Shown here one piece after another: positions 39,148-49,443 of a stretch of DNA of 64,000 nt. This stretch comes from Aromatoleum toluolicum (GTDB lineage: Bacteria; Pseudomonadota; Gammaproteobacteria; Burkholderiales; Rhodocyclaceae). The position numbers were made by a program, and so were the translations under genes. A model generated the notes under the pieces. The model saw only the letters and a program-made list of their open reading frames with translations. It ran no database searches and was not told the DNA's origin. Each line of letters begins with the position of its first letter. The stretch's first letter is position 1. The stretch is taken from positions 39,705-103,704 of the forward strand of contig NZ_WTVS01000013.1 of assembly GCF_012911005.2 (NCBI RefSeq). The letters are read 5' to 3'.

Positions 39148-39579
39148 ATGGTCTTCGGGCGCAAGCGCAACCGCAGCATCGAAATGACCAAGCTTTCGAG
39201 CCTGGTGGCGGGCAATCTCGAAATCGTCGGTGACGTGATCTTCTCCGACGGGCTGAGGGTAGACGGCCGGATCCAGGGGAACGTCATCAACAAGGATGGC
39301 GAGCGCAGCCTGCTCGTGCTCAGCGAGAAAGGCTCGATCAACGGGCGCGTGCGCGCCTACGATGCGGTGATCAACGGCGTGATCACCGGTGACCTCGAGG
39401 TCGAGCATTTCCTCGAGCTGCAGTCGAACGCCAGGATTTCCGGCAACATCGTCTACCGCCAACTGCAGATGGAATGCGGCGCGGTCGTCGACGGCAAGCT
39501 GGAAAAACTCGACGATGGGGCCTCGGGCGCCAACGTCATCGAGCTGACCACGTCGGCACCGGCATCGGCGGCGCGCTAG
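39148..39579 (+). CDS. Bactofilin (DUF583)
   Basis: 143-residue cytoskeletal protein predicted to polymerise through a right-handed beta-helix. The core repeats are visible (LEIVGDVIFSDGLRVDGRIQG, VLSEKGSINGRV, AVINGVITGDLEVEHFLEL) between short, charged N- and C-terminal tails. Start at MVFGRKRNR with GGGAGG 8 bp upstream, rather than the earlier in-frame codon overlapping the previous gene. Bactofilins next to M23 peptidases direct local cell-wall growth in Helicobacter and Caulobacter relatives; the same pairing here suggests a shape or envelope-patterning role. Confidence 0.92.
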   Translation: MVFGRKRNRSIEMTKLSSLVAGNLEIVGDVIFSDGLRVDGRIQGNVINKDGERSLLVLSEKGSINGRVRAYDAVINGVITGDLEVEHFLELQSNARISGNIVYRQLQMECGAVVDGKLEKLDDGASGANVIELTTSAPASAAR

Positions 39580-39591
39580 GCGCGGAGGCGA

Positions 39592-40323
39592 TCAGGCAGC
39601 GGTGTCGCGCCGACCGCCCTGCGGCACAGCCTGGTCCGCGTCCTCGATCGAGGCGACGTCCTGCAGCCAGCCCAGGCGCACGAATATCATCCACGCGGCC
39701 CATGCGGCAAACCACGTCGCATAGAAGCTGAACAAGATGTCGCTCAGGAAATGCCCACCCTGGGCGACCCTGCCGAGTCCGAAGACGGTTCCGACGACCA
39801 GGCCGATCAGGGTCCAGCGTCGGCGCACTGCAAGCCCGCCAAGGAAGCCGAGACTCACGAGATAGTAGCCGGCCGAGGCGTGCCCGCTGACGAACGAGCA
39901 GTTGTTCTCGCACTGGTCGGAGGGTTGCGTCGCGGGCGTGAAGGTCTTGGTGCCACCGAATTCCGCCACCTTGTAGGGACGCGCGCGCCCCCAGTAGTCC
40001 TTGAGCACGACGTCGATCACGAGGCCGGGCCCCAGGACCAGCGCGGCGATCAGGTAGGCAACCTGGGTGCGACGTTTCTGGCCGGTTGCTCCGCGCTGGA
40101 TCGAATAGGCGAACAGGGCGATGAAAAGACCGATGATCGTCGCCTTCGACATGAGCGGGATGCCGCGATAGAGCGACTGGACCAGCGGATTGTAGTCGCC
40201 GGAAAAACCGCGCACGGGATCGTAGAACACCCGTGACACCGCGAGGTCAAGCTCCGGCCATACCGTGAACACCAGCGCGCAAACCGCCATCGAGACGGTC
40301 ATCCAGATTGTCAGCCGGTTCAT
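39592..40323 (-). CDS. PAP2-family phosphatase (lipid phosphatase, LpxE/PgpB-like)
   Basis: 243-residue membrane phosphatase with the full PAP2 signature: K108-DYWGRAR-P116, a VSGH variant of PSGH (145-148, serine replaced by Val at the first position), and GRVAQGGHFLSD (R185, H191, D195). Five or six helices are predicted. Lipid A-modifying or undecaprenyl-pyrophosphate phosphatases share this layout. An alternative start at 40425, 5 bp after the GT39 stop, would add a hydrophilic 34-residue extension. Last gene of a five-gene minus-strand operon. Confidence 0.88.
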   Translation of the reverse strand: MNRLTIWMTVSMAVCALVFTVWPELDLAVSRVFYDPVRGFSGDYNPLVQSLYRGIPLMSKATIIGLFIALFAYSIQRGATGQKRRTQVAYLIAALVLGPGLVIDVVLKDYWGRARPYKVAEFGGTKTFTPATQPSDQCENNCSFVSGHASAGYYLVSLGFLGGLAVRRRWTLIGLVVGTVFGLGRVAQGGHFLSDILFSFYATWFAAWAAWMIFVRLGWLQDVASIEDADQAVPQGGRRDTAA

Positions 40324-40430
40324 CGGCAACTGCCCCCGCTTTGCAGGGGCAATGTCGCAGGGTGCCGCAGTCGCGGGCGAGAGTGATGCATGCGGGGCTT
40401 CCTTCGTCGATGCCGGGTCGATCATGGATC

Positions 40431-41987
40431 TCAGTCGGGCAACTTGCGGACGAGTGCGACGCCGCCCTTGCGGTACAGGAGGTCGATCCCGCTCGCCGGA
40501 ACCCGGTCGGTGCGCATGATCGCGAGCTCGCCAGCCGCGGGGGCGCGGTCGGGCGTCACGGCTTGGCGGTAGACACTGAAACTCGGGGCATAGTAACGCC
40601 ACGCGACGACCGGCTCGCCCATCTTGCGCGCCAGCAGCCCGGCCTCCTTGACGGGGCCCTGCAACACCGCGCCCGCCCAGGGAACGACCACGCCAGCCAG
40701 GACGACGACCTGGATGACGGCGGCGGCGCCGACCTTCATCCAGATCGCGGCGTTCCAGCGCAAGGCCAGCCAGATCCATGCGAGCAGGCCGCCGATCGTG
40801 ATGAGGTAGTACTCGGGCGTAGCCTCGGGCAGTGCGAGTGCGAGTTGGGCGCGGTAATACGCGTTGCCCGCCTCGCTCGCCGCCAGCGCGGCGAAGATCA
40901 GCGGCAGGAAGGGCAGCAGGGCCAGGAACAGCGTCGGGGCGAGCAGGTGCAAGGGCGCCCGCCGCAGCTCGTTGCGGTGGACGGCGATCAGCAGGAACAG
41001 CGGCGTAGACCCATACAGGACGTAGTGCGGGAGCTTGGTGCCCGAGAGCGAAAAGAAGGCGACGACGAAGCCGGCCCAAATCCACAGGAATCGGCGCACG
41101 CCGGTGTCGACGTCGCTGCGCACGTTGCGCACGGCGGCAATCAAGGGGCCGGTCCACGGCAGCAGCAGCAGCGGCACGGCAATCACGTAGTAGAAGAGGC
41201 TCCCGGCGTGGCCTTCCAGCGTGCCAGTGAAGCGCTCGACGTTGTGTTTCAGGATGAAGCCGTCGATAAAGGCCTGCCCGTGTATTGCCAGCGCCGCCGC
41301 GTACCACGGCACGACGATGGCGGCGAGTACCGCGAGGCCGACCGGGTCGAAGACGGCACGCGCCCAGCGCTTCCATTCGCCGCGGCTGGCACAGTACAGC
41401 AGGCTGACGGTGCCCGGCACGATCAGCGCAATCGGCCCCTTGGTGAGGGCACCCAGAGCGATCCACACGAAGCTCCTCAGCAGGGGCGCGCGGCGTCCGG
41501 ACTCCAGGTGCCGCCAGGCATCGAACAGCGCGAGGGCGAGGAGCAGATTGAGCAGTGCGTCGGCCGTCGCTGCGCGCGCGATGGCGAAAGGGCCCAGCGC
41601 GGTCGATGCGACCGCGAGCGCAGCCAGGGCCGTGCTGGCGCCGAAGCGCTCGCGCGCGAAATGCCAGGTCGCATAGCACCACAGGGCGCCGGCAACGGCC
41701 GAGGGCAAGCGGAAACCCCATTCGGTGGGGCCGAACAGGAGGTAGCCGAGTGCCTGCAGCCAATACACGAGGATCGGCTTGTCGAAGCGGTTTTCGCCGT
41801 TGAGGTAGGTCGACAGGAAATCGCCGCGTTCGAACATCTCGCGCGTCGCTTCGGAAAACGCTCCCTCATCGACGTCGAACAGCGGCGCTCCGCCCAATCG
41901 CAGGAAGAACGCCGCGAGCGGCAGCAGGAAGATCGCGAGCGCCAGCGACGTTCGCGGCCGGGGCAGGGGTGCCGCGGGAGAACTCAT
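40431..41987 (-). CDS. GT39-family membrane glycosyltransferase (ArnT/PMT-like)
   Basis: 518-residue polytopic enzyme with an N-terminal helix followed by the acidic loop FDVDEGAFSEATREM (about 37-51) that binds the polyprenyl-phosphate sugar donor in ArnT and O-mannosyltransferases, then about ten further helices and a small C-terminal soluble domain. It would transfer a sugar from undecaprenyl phosphate to a periplasmic acceptor such as lipid A. Its start overlaps the GT2 stop by 4 bp, coupling donor synthesis and use. Donor and acceptor are not determinable from sequence. Confidence 0.88.
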   Translation of the reverse strand: MSSPAAPLPRPRTSLALAIFLLPLAAFFLRLGGAPLFDVDEGAFSEATREMFERGDFLSTYLNGENRFDKPILVYWLQALGYLLFGPTEWGFRLPSAVAGALWCYATWHFARERFGASTALAALAVASTALGPFAIARAATADALLNLLLALALFDAWRHLESGRRAPLLRSFVWIALGALTKGPIALIVPGTVSLLYCASRGEWKRWARAVFDPVGLAVLAAIVVPWYAAALAIHGQAFIDGFILKHNVERFTGTLEGHAGSLFYYVIAVPLLLLPWTGPLIAAVRNVRSDVDTGVRRFLWIWAGFVVAFFSLSGTKLPHYVLYGSTPLFLLIAVHRNELRRAPLHLLAPTLFLALLPFLPLIFAALAASEAGNAYYRAQLALALPEATPEYYLITIGGLLAWIWLALRWNAAIWMKVGAAAVIQVVVLAGVVVPWAGAVLQGPVKEAGLLARKMGEPVVAWRYYAPSFSVYRQAVTPDRAPAAGELAIMRTDRVPASGIDLLYRKGGVALVRKLPD

Positions 41988-43030
41988 CGGTCGCCTTTCC
42001 GGTGCCATCCGTCCGCGTCGTCGAGCGCAGTTCGCGGCCGTGCAAGATAGGCGCGCGAGCTGCCCGACTCGTAATACACGCGCGCCAGCAGTTCGGCGAG
42101 CACGCCGGAGGTGACCATCTGGATGCCCGCGATGACGAGGAAGAAGCCGCCGAAGAGCAGCGGACGGGTTCCGATGTCTTCGCCGAGGAAGACCTTCAGG
42201 GCGACGAGATAGCTGAGGATGAGGGTGCCGAGCGCGCCGAGGCCGATGCCGATGCCGCCGAAGAAATGTCCCGGGCGGGTGCGGTAGCGCATGAAGAAGT
42301 AAACGAAGACGAGATCGAGAACCACGCGGAAAGTGCGCGAGATGCCGTACTTCGACTGTCCGAAGACGCGCGCATGGTGCGTCACCACCTCCTGGGCGAT
42401 GCGGCGCGGCGTGGTCACCGTCGCGAGCCAGGCCGGGATGAAGCGGTGCATCTCGCCATACAGGCGCACGCTCTTGATCGCGCTGGCGCGGAAGACCTTG
42501 AGGCTGCAGCCGTAGTCCTTGAGGTGTACGCCGGTCATGCGCGCAATCAGGCGATTCGCGATGCGCGAGGGGATCTTGCGCAGCAGCAGACCGTCCTGCC
42601 GGTCCTTGCGCCAGCCTGCGACGAGGTCGAGATCCTCGGTCAGCAGGCGGTTGGCCATGCGCGGGATGTCGATCGGGTCGTTCTGCAGGTCGCCGTCCAT
42701 CGTGACGATGACGCTGCCGCGGGCGGCGTCCAAGCCGGCCTGCATCGCCGCGGTCTGCTTGAAGTTGCGCATCAGCTCGACGATGCGCACATGGGGACCA
42801 TATTTGGCCGCACAGCGGGCAAGCTCCGCCGGCGTTGCATCGGAGCTGCCGTCGTCCACGAGCACCACTTCCCACGGGTAGGGGTAGGGGCCCAGCGCGA
42901 GATGGATGCGCTCGAGGAGCGGCTCGACGTTTTCCGCCTCGTTGTACATCGGTACGACGACGGAAAGCGTGTGTTCAGGCATGTCCGCGGGAATCTGCGG
43001 TTCGGCCGGCGGCAAGGGCGACTTGTTCAT
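41984..43030 (-). CDS. GT2-family undecaprenyl-phosphate glycosyltransferase (ArnC/DPM1-like)
   Basis: 348 residues: cytoplasmic GT-A domain with LSVVVPMYNEAENV, DDGSSD (59-64) and the metal-binding DGD (112-114, TMDGDLQNDP), followed by two C-terminal membrane helices (about 240-262 and 278-302). This is the layout of ArnC, GtrB and dolichyl-phosphate mannosyltransferase, which load a sugar onto polyprenyl phosphate at the inner leaflet. It supplies the substrate for the adjacent GT39 enzyme. GTG/ATG overlap ATGA with the downstream gene. Confidence 0.92.
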   Translation of the reverse strand: MNKSPLPPAEPQIPADMPEHTLSVVVPMYNEAENVEPLLERIHLALGPYPYPWEVVLVDDGSSDATPAELARCAAKYGPHVRIVELMRNFKQTAAMQAGLDAARGSVIVTMDGDLQNDPIDIPRMANRLLTEDLDLVAGWRKDRQDGLLLRKIPSRIANRLIARMTGVHLKDYGCSLKVFRASAIKSVRLYGEMHRFIPAWLATVTTPRRIAQEVVTHHARVFGQSKYGISRTFRVVLDLVFVYFFMRYRTRPGHFFGGIGIGLGALGTLILSYLVALKVFLGEDIGTRPLLFGGFFLVIAGIQMVTSGVLAELLARVYYESGSSRAYLARPRTALDDADGWHRKGDR

Positions 43031-43035
43031 GCGGA

Positions 43036-43959
43036 TCAGTGTCTTCCGGAAAGATGCGAGTGATCTGGGCTTGTGGATGCAACGGGCGGCGCCGGCATGA
43101 GCCAGGCGACGGCGCCGGATGCTACCGCACAGGCGATGACGAAAAGGTGAAGGGCGAGGGCAGCCTGAAGGCCGTTTTCGAACGGGACGCCGTGCGGCAG
43201 CATCGCCGCTGCCGCGCCCGCTTCATAGGTGCCGAATCCCGCGACGCCCTGGACCGGGAGGATCGCGGCGAGTTCCGCGCCGAGTGCGCCCGCTGCGCCG
43301 ACGGCGAGGCCGCCCGGCAGTAGCGAAGCGAGGAGCCAGGCCTGCGTGGCGAGCTTCACGGACCAGTTCGCGAGCGTCCATGCCCAGCCGAAGCGCGCGT
43401 GGCGGGTCGAATCGGCGAAGGCGTCACGCAGCTTGGCGAGCTTCGCCGCGGCGCCGCCGCGTTCGGCCCAGGCGTGCGGTGCGCGGGCCCAGCGTGGCAG
43501 GTACCACGCGACGGCGACGAGCCCGACGATGCCGGCGAGGCGCAGGGGCAGCGGGAGGTCCGGCCAGACGCCAACGGCAAGCATGGCGACGACGAGGGCG
43601 TCCTGCAGGCGGAACCAGAACAGCGATGCGACCGCGCGGGCCAGCGGCGTGCCGAAGTTGCGCCCGAGCAGGACCGGGAAGGCGGCTTCACCGCCGCGGA
43701 ACGGCACGACATTGACCATCGCGTTATGGATCAGGACTATGCGCAGGCAGACCCCGAAACGGCCATGCGCGTCGCGACGGAATTCGTCGTACACGCGGCC
43801 GGCGCGCAGCACATAGCTCGCCGCAAAGCCGGCGATCGCGAGCATCAGGGCCAGCAGGTCCAGGCGCCGGAACGCATCGGCGAGACCTTGCCAGCGGCCG
43901 TCCCACGCCACCCACGCGAGCAGCGCCAGGCTCGCGGCAATCGCGATCAGCCGCTTCAT
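43036..43959 (-). CDS. UPF0104/AglD-like flippase-type membrane protein
   Basis: 307-residue polytopic protein of the lysylphosphatidylglycerol-synthase-transmembrane/UPF0104 family with about eight helices. Conserved family features include FRGGEAAFPVLLGR (loop after helix 3) and QGVAGFGTYEAGAA near the C-terminus. Members of this family accompany polyprenyl-phosphate glycosyltransferases and are suspected flippases, but none is settled. It overlaps the upstream PAP2 gene by 4 bp and ends 5 bp before the GT2 gene, fixing it in the operon. Confidence 0.85.
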   Translation of the reverse strand: MKRLIAIAASLALLAWVAWDGRWQGLADAFRRLDLLALMLAIAGFAASYVLRAGRVYDEFRRDAHGRFGVCLRIVLIHNAMVNVVPFRGGEAAFPVLLGRNFGTPLARAVASLFWFRLQDALVVAMLAVGVWPDLPLPLRLAGIVGLVAVAWYLPRWARAPHAWAERGGAAAKLAKLRDAFADSTRHARFGWAWTLANWSVKLATQAWLLASLLPGGLAVGAAGALGAELAAILPVQGVAGFGTYEAGAAAAMLPHGVPFENGLQAALALHLFVIACAVASGAVAWLMPAPPVASTSPDHSHLSGRH

Positions 43960-44765
43960 GTGCGCATCCCCTGCGGCAAGGGGGCGCGTGCGAGCGCGAG
44001 GGCGACGCCGCCCAGCCCCCAGACGCTCAGCGCGTACTGGATCCAGCGTCCTTCCGGATAGCCGAGCTCCTCGAAGAAGACCGAGATCGAGAAAGCGGCC
44101 ATCAGGACGGCGAGCACACGCCAGCCGGTGCGCTTCTCCCAGAAGCGCCAGCGCGACGACCACCACACCCCGAACGCGCCGCAGAGCCAGCCGCCGGCTG
44201 CGCCGGCGAAGATGTCGAGCGGCCAGTGCGCGCCCACGGCCACGCGCGAGAATGCGACGGCGGCGGCAATGGTGAGCGCGGCGACGGCGATCGAGCGCCG
44301 GCCCGATTGCACGGCGCACAGTGCCGCTACCGCGGCAAAGCCGAAGGCGGTCGTGGAGTGGCCCGACGGGAAGGAACCCGTGCGCAGGACGTCCCCGATC
44401 ACGTTGAAATGCTCCGGGCCGAGGACGGCCGCGGGCCGTGCCTCATCGAAGAATTCCTTGGCTCCGTGCGTGTAGAGCGCGCCGACGGGAACTGCCAGCA
44501 GGGCGGATGCCGCCCATCTCGGGTGCCAGGCGAGGAAGCCGGCGAGCATCGCGAATGCGCCGGAGGTCGAACCGAGGTTTGTCAGGCCCGCCCACAGGAA
44601 CGCGGGCGCCGCTGCGGCGGCGGCATTCCAGCCCAGGAACCATTCGGTGTTGCGTCCGCTTGCCAGCATTGCCAGCGCACACGCCGCGAGAATTGCGGCG
44701 GGAACCGCGATCCAGCAGGCGCTTTCGCGCGAGCGACTGTGCGAAGACAAGGGGGTTGAGGTCAT
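43956..44765 (-). CDS. PAP2-family phosphatase, operon-leading copy
   Basis: 269-residue membrane protein with six predicted helices and a complete PAP2 catalytic signature: KEFFDEARP (K103-P111), PSGHST (P133-H136) and [12 protein letters not shown] (R174, H180, D184). It differs from the PAP2 at 39592-40323, which has VSGH and a long cysteine-containing loop, so the two probably act on different substrates (for example polyprenyl pyrophosphate recycling versus lipid A dephosphorylation). First gene of the five-gene cluster; 209 bp from the divergent purL. Confidence 0.9.
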   Translation of the reverse strand: MTSTPLSSHSRSRESACWIAVPAAILAACALAMLASGRNTEWFLGWNAAAAAAPAFLWAGLTNLGSTSGAFAMLAGFLAWHPRWAASALLAVPVGALYTHGAKEFFDEARPAAVLGPEHFNVIGDVLRTGSFPSGHSTTAFGFAAVAALCAVQSGRRSIAVAALTIAAAVAFSRVAVGAHWPLDIFAGAAGGWLCGAFGVWWSSRWRFWEKRTGWRVLAVLMAAFSISVFFEELGYPEGRWIQYALSVWGLGGVALALARAPLPQGMRT

Positions 44766-44906
44766 CAGGCTGCGTCGGACAAAACGCGCAATTCTACCCG
44801 ATCTGCGCGCGCAAACCCTGAACGGGTCTGCCGCGCCGTCCCAGCGGCCCGTTGCGGCGGCCTCGGGCGCGGGAAAGTACCAGCGGGAGCGGGCGCGGCC
44901 GTCGGG

Positions 44907-44912
44907 TATAAT
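44907..44912 (+). promoter_or_regulatory. -10 element of the purL promoter
   Basis: A perfect TATAAT lies 61 bp before the purL start codon in otherwise GC-rich sequence (flanks GGGTATAATTCC). No matching -35 hexamer is obvious at 16-18 bp, so the exact promoter is not fixed. Confidence 0.5.
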
Positions 44913-44973
44913 TCCGCTTTTTCCGTACGACGAACTCCGTTCGCGTCCCTCCCGATCCTTCGCTCCGACTCAA

Positions 44974-47900
44974 ATGGCCGAAATTCTCAAGCTGCGCGGC
45001 GCTCCGGCGCTTTCTTCCTCCCGCCTGGAGCGGCTCTCGCGGACTGTTGCCGACGCGCTGCCCAAACTGAAGGGGCTTGCAGCCGAACATTGGTACCTCA
45101 TCGAGATCAAGGCGCCTTTGAGCGCCGGGGAACTCGAGCGACTGGTGGATCTGCTCGGCGCGGTGCCCGCGACGCCCCAGGCGCCGGAAGGCACGCCGGT
45201 CGTGGTGGTGCCGCGGCTCGGCACGATCTCGCCGTGGTCGTCGAAAGCCAGCGATATCGCCAGCCAGTGCGGTTTCGACAAGGTGGTGCGCATCGAGCGC
45301 GGCATCGCCTACTCGCTGGATGTGCGGGGCGGGCTCGACGACCGGCAGTTTGCGGCGGTGCTCCCGCTGCTGCACGACCGCATGACCGAATCGGTATTGC
45401 AGAACGTCGAGGCGGCCGAGGCGCTGTTCCATCACTACGAACCCAAGCCGCTGACGACCGTTGACGTCATCGGCGGCGGCCGCGCCGCGCTCGTCGCGGC
45501 GAACGGCGAGCTGGGCCTGGCGCTGTCGGAAGACGAGATCGACTACCTCGTCGACAACTTCACGCGCATGGGGCGCAACCCGACCGATGTCGAACTGATG
45601 ATGTTCGCGCAAGCGAACTCGGAACACTGCCGCCACAAGATCTTCAACGCGGACTGGGTCATCGATGCGCGAACGATGGACAAGACCCTGTTCGGCATGA
45701 TCCGCGAGACGCACAAGGCCCATCCCGAAGGGACCGTCGTCGCCTATTCGGATAATGCGTCAGTCATCGAAGGCGCCGTGGTCGACCGCTTCTACGCGGA
45801 CCCCGACGGCCAGTGGCGCTTCCGTGCGGAGGAGACCCATATCCTCGCGAAGGTCGAGACGCACAACCATCCGACCGCGATCTCGCCCTTTCCGGGTGCT
45901 TCGACCGGCGCGGGCGGCGAGATCCGCGACGAAGGCGCGACGGGCCGCGGCTCCAAGCCCAAGGCCGGCCTCACCGGCTTCTCGGTCTCCAACCTGAACA
46001 TCCCCGAATTCGTCCAGCCGTGGGAAAAGCCCTATGGCAAGCCCGAGCGCATCGCATCTGCGCTCGACATCATGATCGAGGGGCCGATCGGCGGTGCGGC
46101 GTTCAACAACGAGTTCGGACGTCCCAACCTGGCGGGCTACTTCCGTGCCTTCGAGCAGGAGGTGCAGAGCGAGGTGCGCGGCTACCACAAGCCGATCATG
46201 ATCGCCGGCGGTGTCGGCAGCATCCAGGCACAGCAGTCGCACAAGGTGCAGTTCGCCCCCGGCACGCTGCTGATCCAGCTCGGCGGTCCGGGCATGCTGA
46301 TCGGACTGGGCGGGGGTGCAGCGTCCAGCATGACGACCGGGAGCAATACGGCGGATCTCGACTTCGCGTCGGTGCAGCGGGGCAATCCGGAGATCGAACG
46401 CCGCTGCCAGGAAGTCATCGATGCGTGCTGGCAGCGCGGCGAGGCGAATCCTATCCTCGCGATCCACGACGTCGGCGCGGGCGGCCTGTCGAATGCGATG
46501 CCGGAGTTGGCCGATTCCGCCAGTCTCGGCGCGCATTTCGAACTGCGCGAGGTGCACATCGAGGAGCCGGGCATGAGCCCGCGCGAGATCTGGAGCAACG
46601 AGTCGCAGGAGCGTTATGTCCTCGCGATCGCGCCCGAAAGCCTCGACGAGTTCCGCGCCATCTGCGAACGCGAGCGCTGCCCGTTCGCGGTGCTCGGCGC
46701 CGCGACCGCCGACGGTCACCTCACTGTGAGCGACCGCCACTTCGACAACAAGCCGGTCGACATGGAGATGCAGGTGCTGCTCGGCAAGCCGCCGAAGATG
46801 ACGCGCAACGTGTCGCGCCGTGCCGTGCATGTGCCGCCCTTCGATGTCACCGACGTCGATCTGAAGGAGGCGTGCCTGCGCGTGCTGCGCCTGCCGACGG
46901 TGGCCTCCAAGAACTTCCTCATCACGATCGGCGACCGCTCGGTCGGCGGCATGACGGCGCGCGACCAGATGGTCGGCCCGTGGCAGATTCCGGTCGCCGA
47001 CGTTGCCGTCACCGCGATGAGCTTCCACGGCTACAAGGGCGAAGCGTTTGCGATGGGCGAGCGTACGCCGGTCGCGTGCCTGGATGCCCCGGCATCCGGC
47101 CGCATGGCGGTGGGCGAGGCGATCACCAACATCGCCGCGGCCGACATTTCGGACCTCGGCAAGGTGAAGCTGTCGGCGAACTGGATGGCAGCCGCGGGCC
47201 ATCGCGGCGAGGACGCCAAGCTCTACGATACCGTCAGCGCCGTGTCGCAGTTCTGTCAGGCGGCGGGGATTTCGATTCCGGTCGGCAAGGATTCGCTGTC
47301 GATGAAGACGGCGTGGCAGGACGCGGGACAGGATCGCCAGGTGGTCGCGCCGCTGTCGTTGATCGTCACCTCCTTCGCGCCGGTCGAGGACATTCGCCGC
47401 ACGCTCACGCCGCAGCTGCAATTCCCGGAAGGTGCGGCCACCGAGCTCATGCTCATCGACCTCGGCAATGACCGCAACCGCCTCGGCGGTTCGGCGCTGG
47501 CCCAGGTGTTCGGTTCCGTCGGTGAACACGCGCCTGACGTCGATGCGGCACAGCTGGCGAAGTTCTTCGCGCTGATCCAGCAGTTCCGCCGCGACGGCCT
47601 GTTGCTCGCCTACCACGACCGCAGCGACGGCGGCCTGTTCGCGACGCTGTGCGAGATGGCCTTCGCATCGAAGTGCGGCTTGTCCGTCGTGCTCGACACG
47701 GTGTGCTACGACCAGTACATGAACGACGTCGACGGCCTCGACAAGAAGCCGGACACGATCAAGGGCCGCCTCAACGACCGCCTGTTCGGCGGCCTGTTCG
47801 CCGAGGAGCTCGGCGCGGTGATCCAGATCCGCCGCGAGGACCGCGCGCGCATCACGACACCGCTGCGCGACGCGGGGCTGACTTACCACTTCCTCGGCGA

Positions 47901-48906
47901 ACCGAACGAACGCGACGAACTCCGCTTCTGGCGCAACGCGAAGCTGGTGTTCAGTGCGCCGCGCGCCGAACTGCTGCAGACCTGGTCGGAAACGAGCTAT
48001 CGCATCGCCCGCCTGCGCGACGATGCTGACTGCGCGCGCGAGGAGTTCGAAGCGCTTGCGGATGTATCCAACCCCGGCCTGAGCGTCGTCACGAGCTTCG
48101 ACCCGGCAGAGGACATCGTCGCGCCGATGATCGCGACCGGTGCCCGTCCGAAGATCGCGATCCTGCGCGAGCAGGGCGTGAACTCGCAGGCCGAGATGGC
48201 TGCCGCGTTCGAGCGCGCGGGCTTCGCGCCGTTCGACGTGCACATGTCCGACCTGCAGTCGGGCCGCCGGCACCTGTCCGATTTCCACGGCCTGGCTGCC
48301 TGCGGCGGCTTCTCCTACGGCGACGTGCTCGGCGCCGGCCAGGGCTGGGCCAAGTCGATCCTGTTCAACGCCGCGCTGCGCGAGCAGTTCGAGGCCTTCT
48401 TCGGCCGCAGCGACACGTTCGCGCTGGGGGTGTGCAACGGTTGCCAGATGATGGCGAACCTCGCTGCCATCATCCCGGGGGCCGACCATTGGCCGACCTT
48501 CCATCGCAACCGCAGCGAGCAGTTCGAGGCGCGCTTCGTGATGGCGGAGATTCCGGAGAGCCCGTCCATCCTCTTCGCCGGCATGGCGGGCAGCCGCATG
48601 CCCATCGTGGTCAGCCACGGCGAGGGCAGGGCGGTGTTCGCGAAGGACGCCGATCGCGGCAGTGTGATCACCTCGGTGCGCTACGTCGACAACCGCGGCA
48701 AGCCGGCCACGAGCTACCCGTTCAACCCGAACGGTTCGCCCGACGGACTTGCCGGCGTGACGACCGCGGACGGTCGGTTCACGATCATGATGCCGCACCC
48801 GGAACGCACTGCGCGCACCGTGCAGATGAGCTGGCATCCCGCGACGCTGGGCGAGGATTCGCCGTGGATGCGCATGTTCCGCAACGCGCGGCGCTGGCTC
48901 GGCTGA
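44974..48906 (+). CDS. purL: Phosphoribosylformylglycinamidine synthase (FGAM synthase, large single-chain PurL)
   Basis: 1310-residue enzyme of purine synthesis converting FGAR + Gln + ATP to FGAM. The long proteobacterial form contains an N-terminal PurS-like domain, two AIR-synthase-type halves ([38 protein letters not shown] region near residues 295-325) and a C-terminal class I glutaminase with C1154 in GVCNGCQMM and a late HPER. The frame is open for 109 codons upstream, but [14 protein letters not shown] at 44974 is the family start. It is the longest gene in the window and stands alone, with a terminator at 48934. Confidence 0.98.
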   Translation: MAEILKLRGAPALSSSRLERLSRTVADALPKLKGLAAEHWYLIEIKAPLSAGELERLVDLLGAVPATPQAPEGTPVVVVPRLGTISPWSSKASDIASQCGFDKVVRIERGIAYSLDVRGGLDDRQFAAVLPLLHDRMTESVLQNVEAAEALFHHYEPKPLTTVDVIGGGRAALVAANGELGLALSEDEIDYLVDNFTRMGRNPTDVELMMFAQANSEHCRHKIFNADWVIDARTMDKTLFGMIRETHKAHPEGTVVAYSDNASVIEGAVVDRFYADPDGQWRFRAEETHILAKVETHNHPTAISPFPGASTGAGGEIRDEGATGRGSKPKAGLTGFSVSNLNIPEFVQPWEKPYGKPERIASALDIMIEGPIGGAAFNNEFGRPNLAGYFRAFEQEVQSEVRGYHKPIMIAGGVGSIQAQQSHKVQFAPGTLLIQLGGPGMLIGLGGGAASSMTTGSNTADLDFASVQRGNPEIERRCQEVIDACWQRGEANPILAIHDVGAGGLSNAMPELADSASLGAHFELREVHIEEPGMSPREIWSNESQERYVLAIAPESLDEFRAICERERCPFAVLGAATADGHLTVSDRHFDNKPVDMEMQVLLGKPPKMTRNVSRRAVHVPPFDVTDVDLKEACLRVLRLPTVASKNFLITIGDRSVGGMTARDQMVGPWQIPVADVAVTAMSFHGYKGEAFAMGERTPVACLDAPASGRMAVGEAITNIAAADISDLGKVKLSANWMAAAGHRGEDAKLYDTVSAVSQFCQAAGISIPVGKDSLSMKTAWQDAGQDRQVVAPLSLIVTSFAPVEDIRRTLTPQLQFPEGAATELMLIDLGNDRNRLGGSALAQVFGSVGEHAPDVDAAQLAKFFALIQQFRRDGLLLAYHDRSDGGLFATLCEMAFASKCGLSVVLDTVCYDQYMNDVDGLDKKPDTIKGRLNDRLFGGLFAEELGAVIQIRREDRARITTPLRDAGLTYHFLGEPNERDELRFWRNAKLVFSAPRAELLQTWSETSYRIARLRDDADCAREEFEALADVSNPGLSVVTSFDPAEDIVAPMIATGARPKIAILREQGVNSQAEMAAAFERAGFAPFDVHMSDLQSGRRHLSDFHGLAACGGFSYGDVLGAGQGWAKSILFNAALREQFEAFFGRSDTFALGVCNGCQMMANLAAIIPGADHWPTFHRNRSEQFEARFVMAEIPESPSILFAGMAGSRMPIVVSHGEGRAVFAKDADRGSVITSVRYVDNRGKPATSYPFNPNGSPDGLAGVTTADGRFTIMMPHPERTARTVQMSWHPATLGEDSPWMRMFRNARRWLG

Positions 48907-48933
48907 TCGGCCTGACAAAAGGTCCGACTCAAG

Positions 48934-48972
48934 GGCTGCCGAAGCGTGAAGCAGTTGGCAGCCGACTTTTTC
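48934..48972 (+). terminator. Intrinsic terminator after purL
   Basis: GGCTGCC (48934-48940) pairs with GGCAGCC (48957-48963) and is followed by GAC and five T (48967-48971). It lies 28 bp after the purL stop and separates it from the copper-related operon. Confidence 0.7.
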
Positions 48973-48977
48973 CTCGG

Positions 48978-49019
48978 CTTGACTGCAGTCAAGGGAAACG
49001 GGAGCCTCGTCGCTAGAAT
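48978..49019 (+). promoter_or_regulatory. Perfect 16-bp palindrome and -10 element before the copper-related operon
   Basis: CTTGACTGCAGTCAAG (48978-48993) is a perfect palindrome, followed 20 bp later by TAGAAT (49014-49019). The DUF2946 start is at 49048. The TTGACT inside the palindrome is too far (28 bp) from the -10 to be its -35, so the dyad is more likely a regulator site centred near -40. The regulator is not encoded here. Confidence 0.5.
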
Positions 49020-49047
49020 GCCAGCGACCAGAGGCCTCTTTCCGCCC

Positions 49048-49443
49048 ATGCATTTCAAGCGCTCGACTCGCACCCTGACGGCATGGATCGCGTTGTTCGC
49101 GATCCTGCTTGGTGCCGTCATGCCGGCGATGAGCCACGCGCTGTCGCGGATTTCCGGCGGCGAAACGCGCTGGGTCGAGGTATGTACCGTCGCCGGCACC
49201 AAGCTGGTCGCGGTCGACGATCCCACCGGCGACAGCAAGGGCGACAATCCTGACCTCTTTCCCGCGGAACGCTGCGCCTTTTGCGCGACCCATGGCGAGA
49301 CTCCGTCCTTGCCGACGCCGCATGTGGTGCCCTTCGCGCTCGAAGCAGGAAGCGACGAATTCCCCCGGCTGTACTTCCACTCCCCGCGCCCGCTGTTCGC
49401 GTGGATCAAGTCGCCTCCGCGCGCACCGCCACTCCTCGCCTGA
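49048..49443 (+). CDS. DUF2946-family exported/membrane protein
   Basis: 131 residues with an N-terminal membrane helix or signal (about 10-28, TAWIALFAILLGAVMPAM) and the DUF2946 cysteines C46 (EVCTVAGTKLV) and C76-x2-C79 plus H82 (CAFCATHG), a possible metal site. The family is repeatedly found with copper-handling genes. A longer frame begins at 48946 but MHFKRSTRTL at 49048 gives the signal-like N-terminus. First gene of the cluster ending at 53872; 197 bp separate it from the PCu(A)C gene. Confidence 0.87.
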   Translation: MHFKRSTRTLTAWIALFAILLGAVMPAMSHALSRISGGETRWVEVCTVAGTKLVAVDDPTGDSKGDNPDLFPAERCAFCATHGETPSLPTPHVVPFALEAGSDEFPRLYFHSPRPLFAWIKSPPRAPPLLA

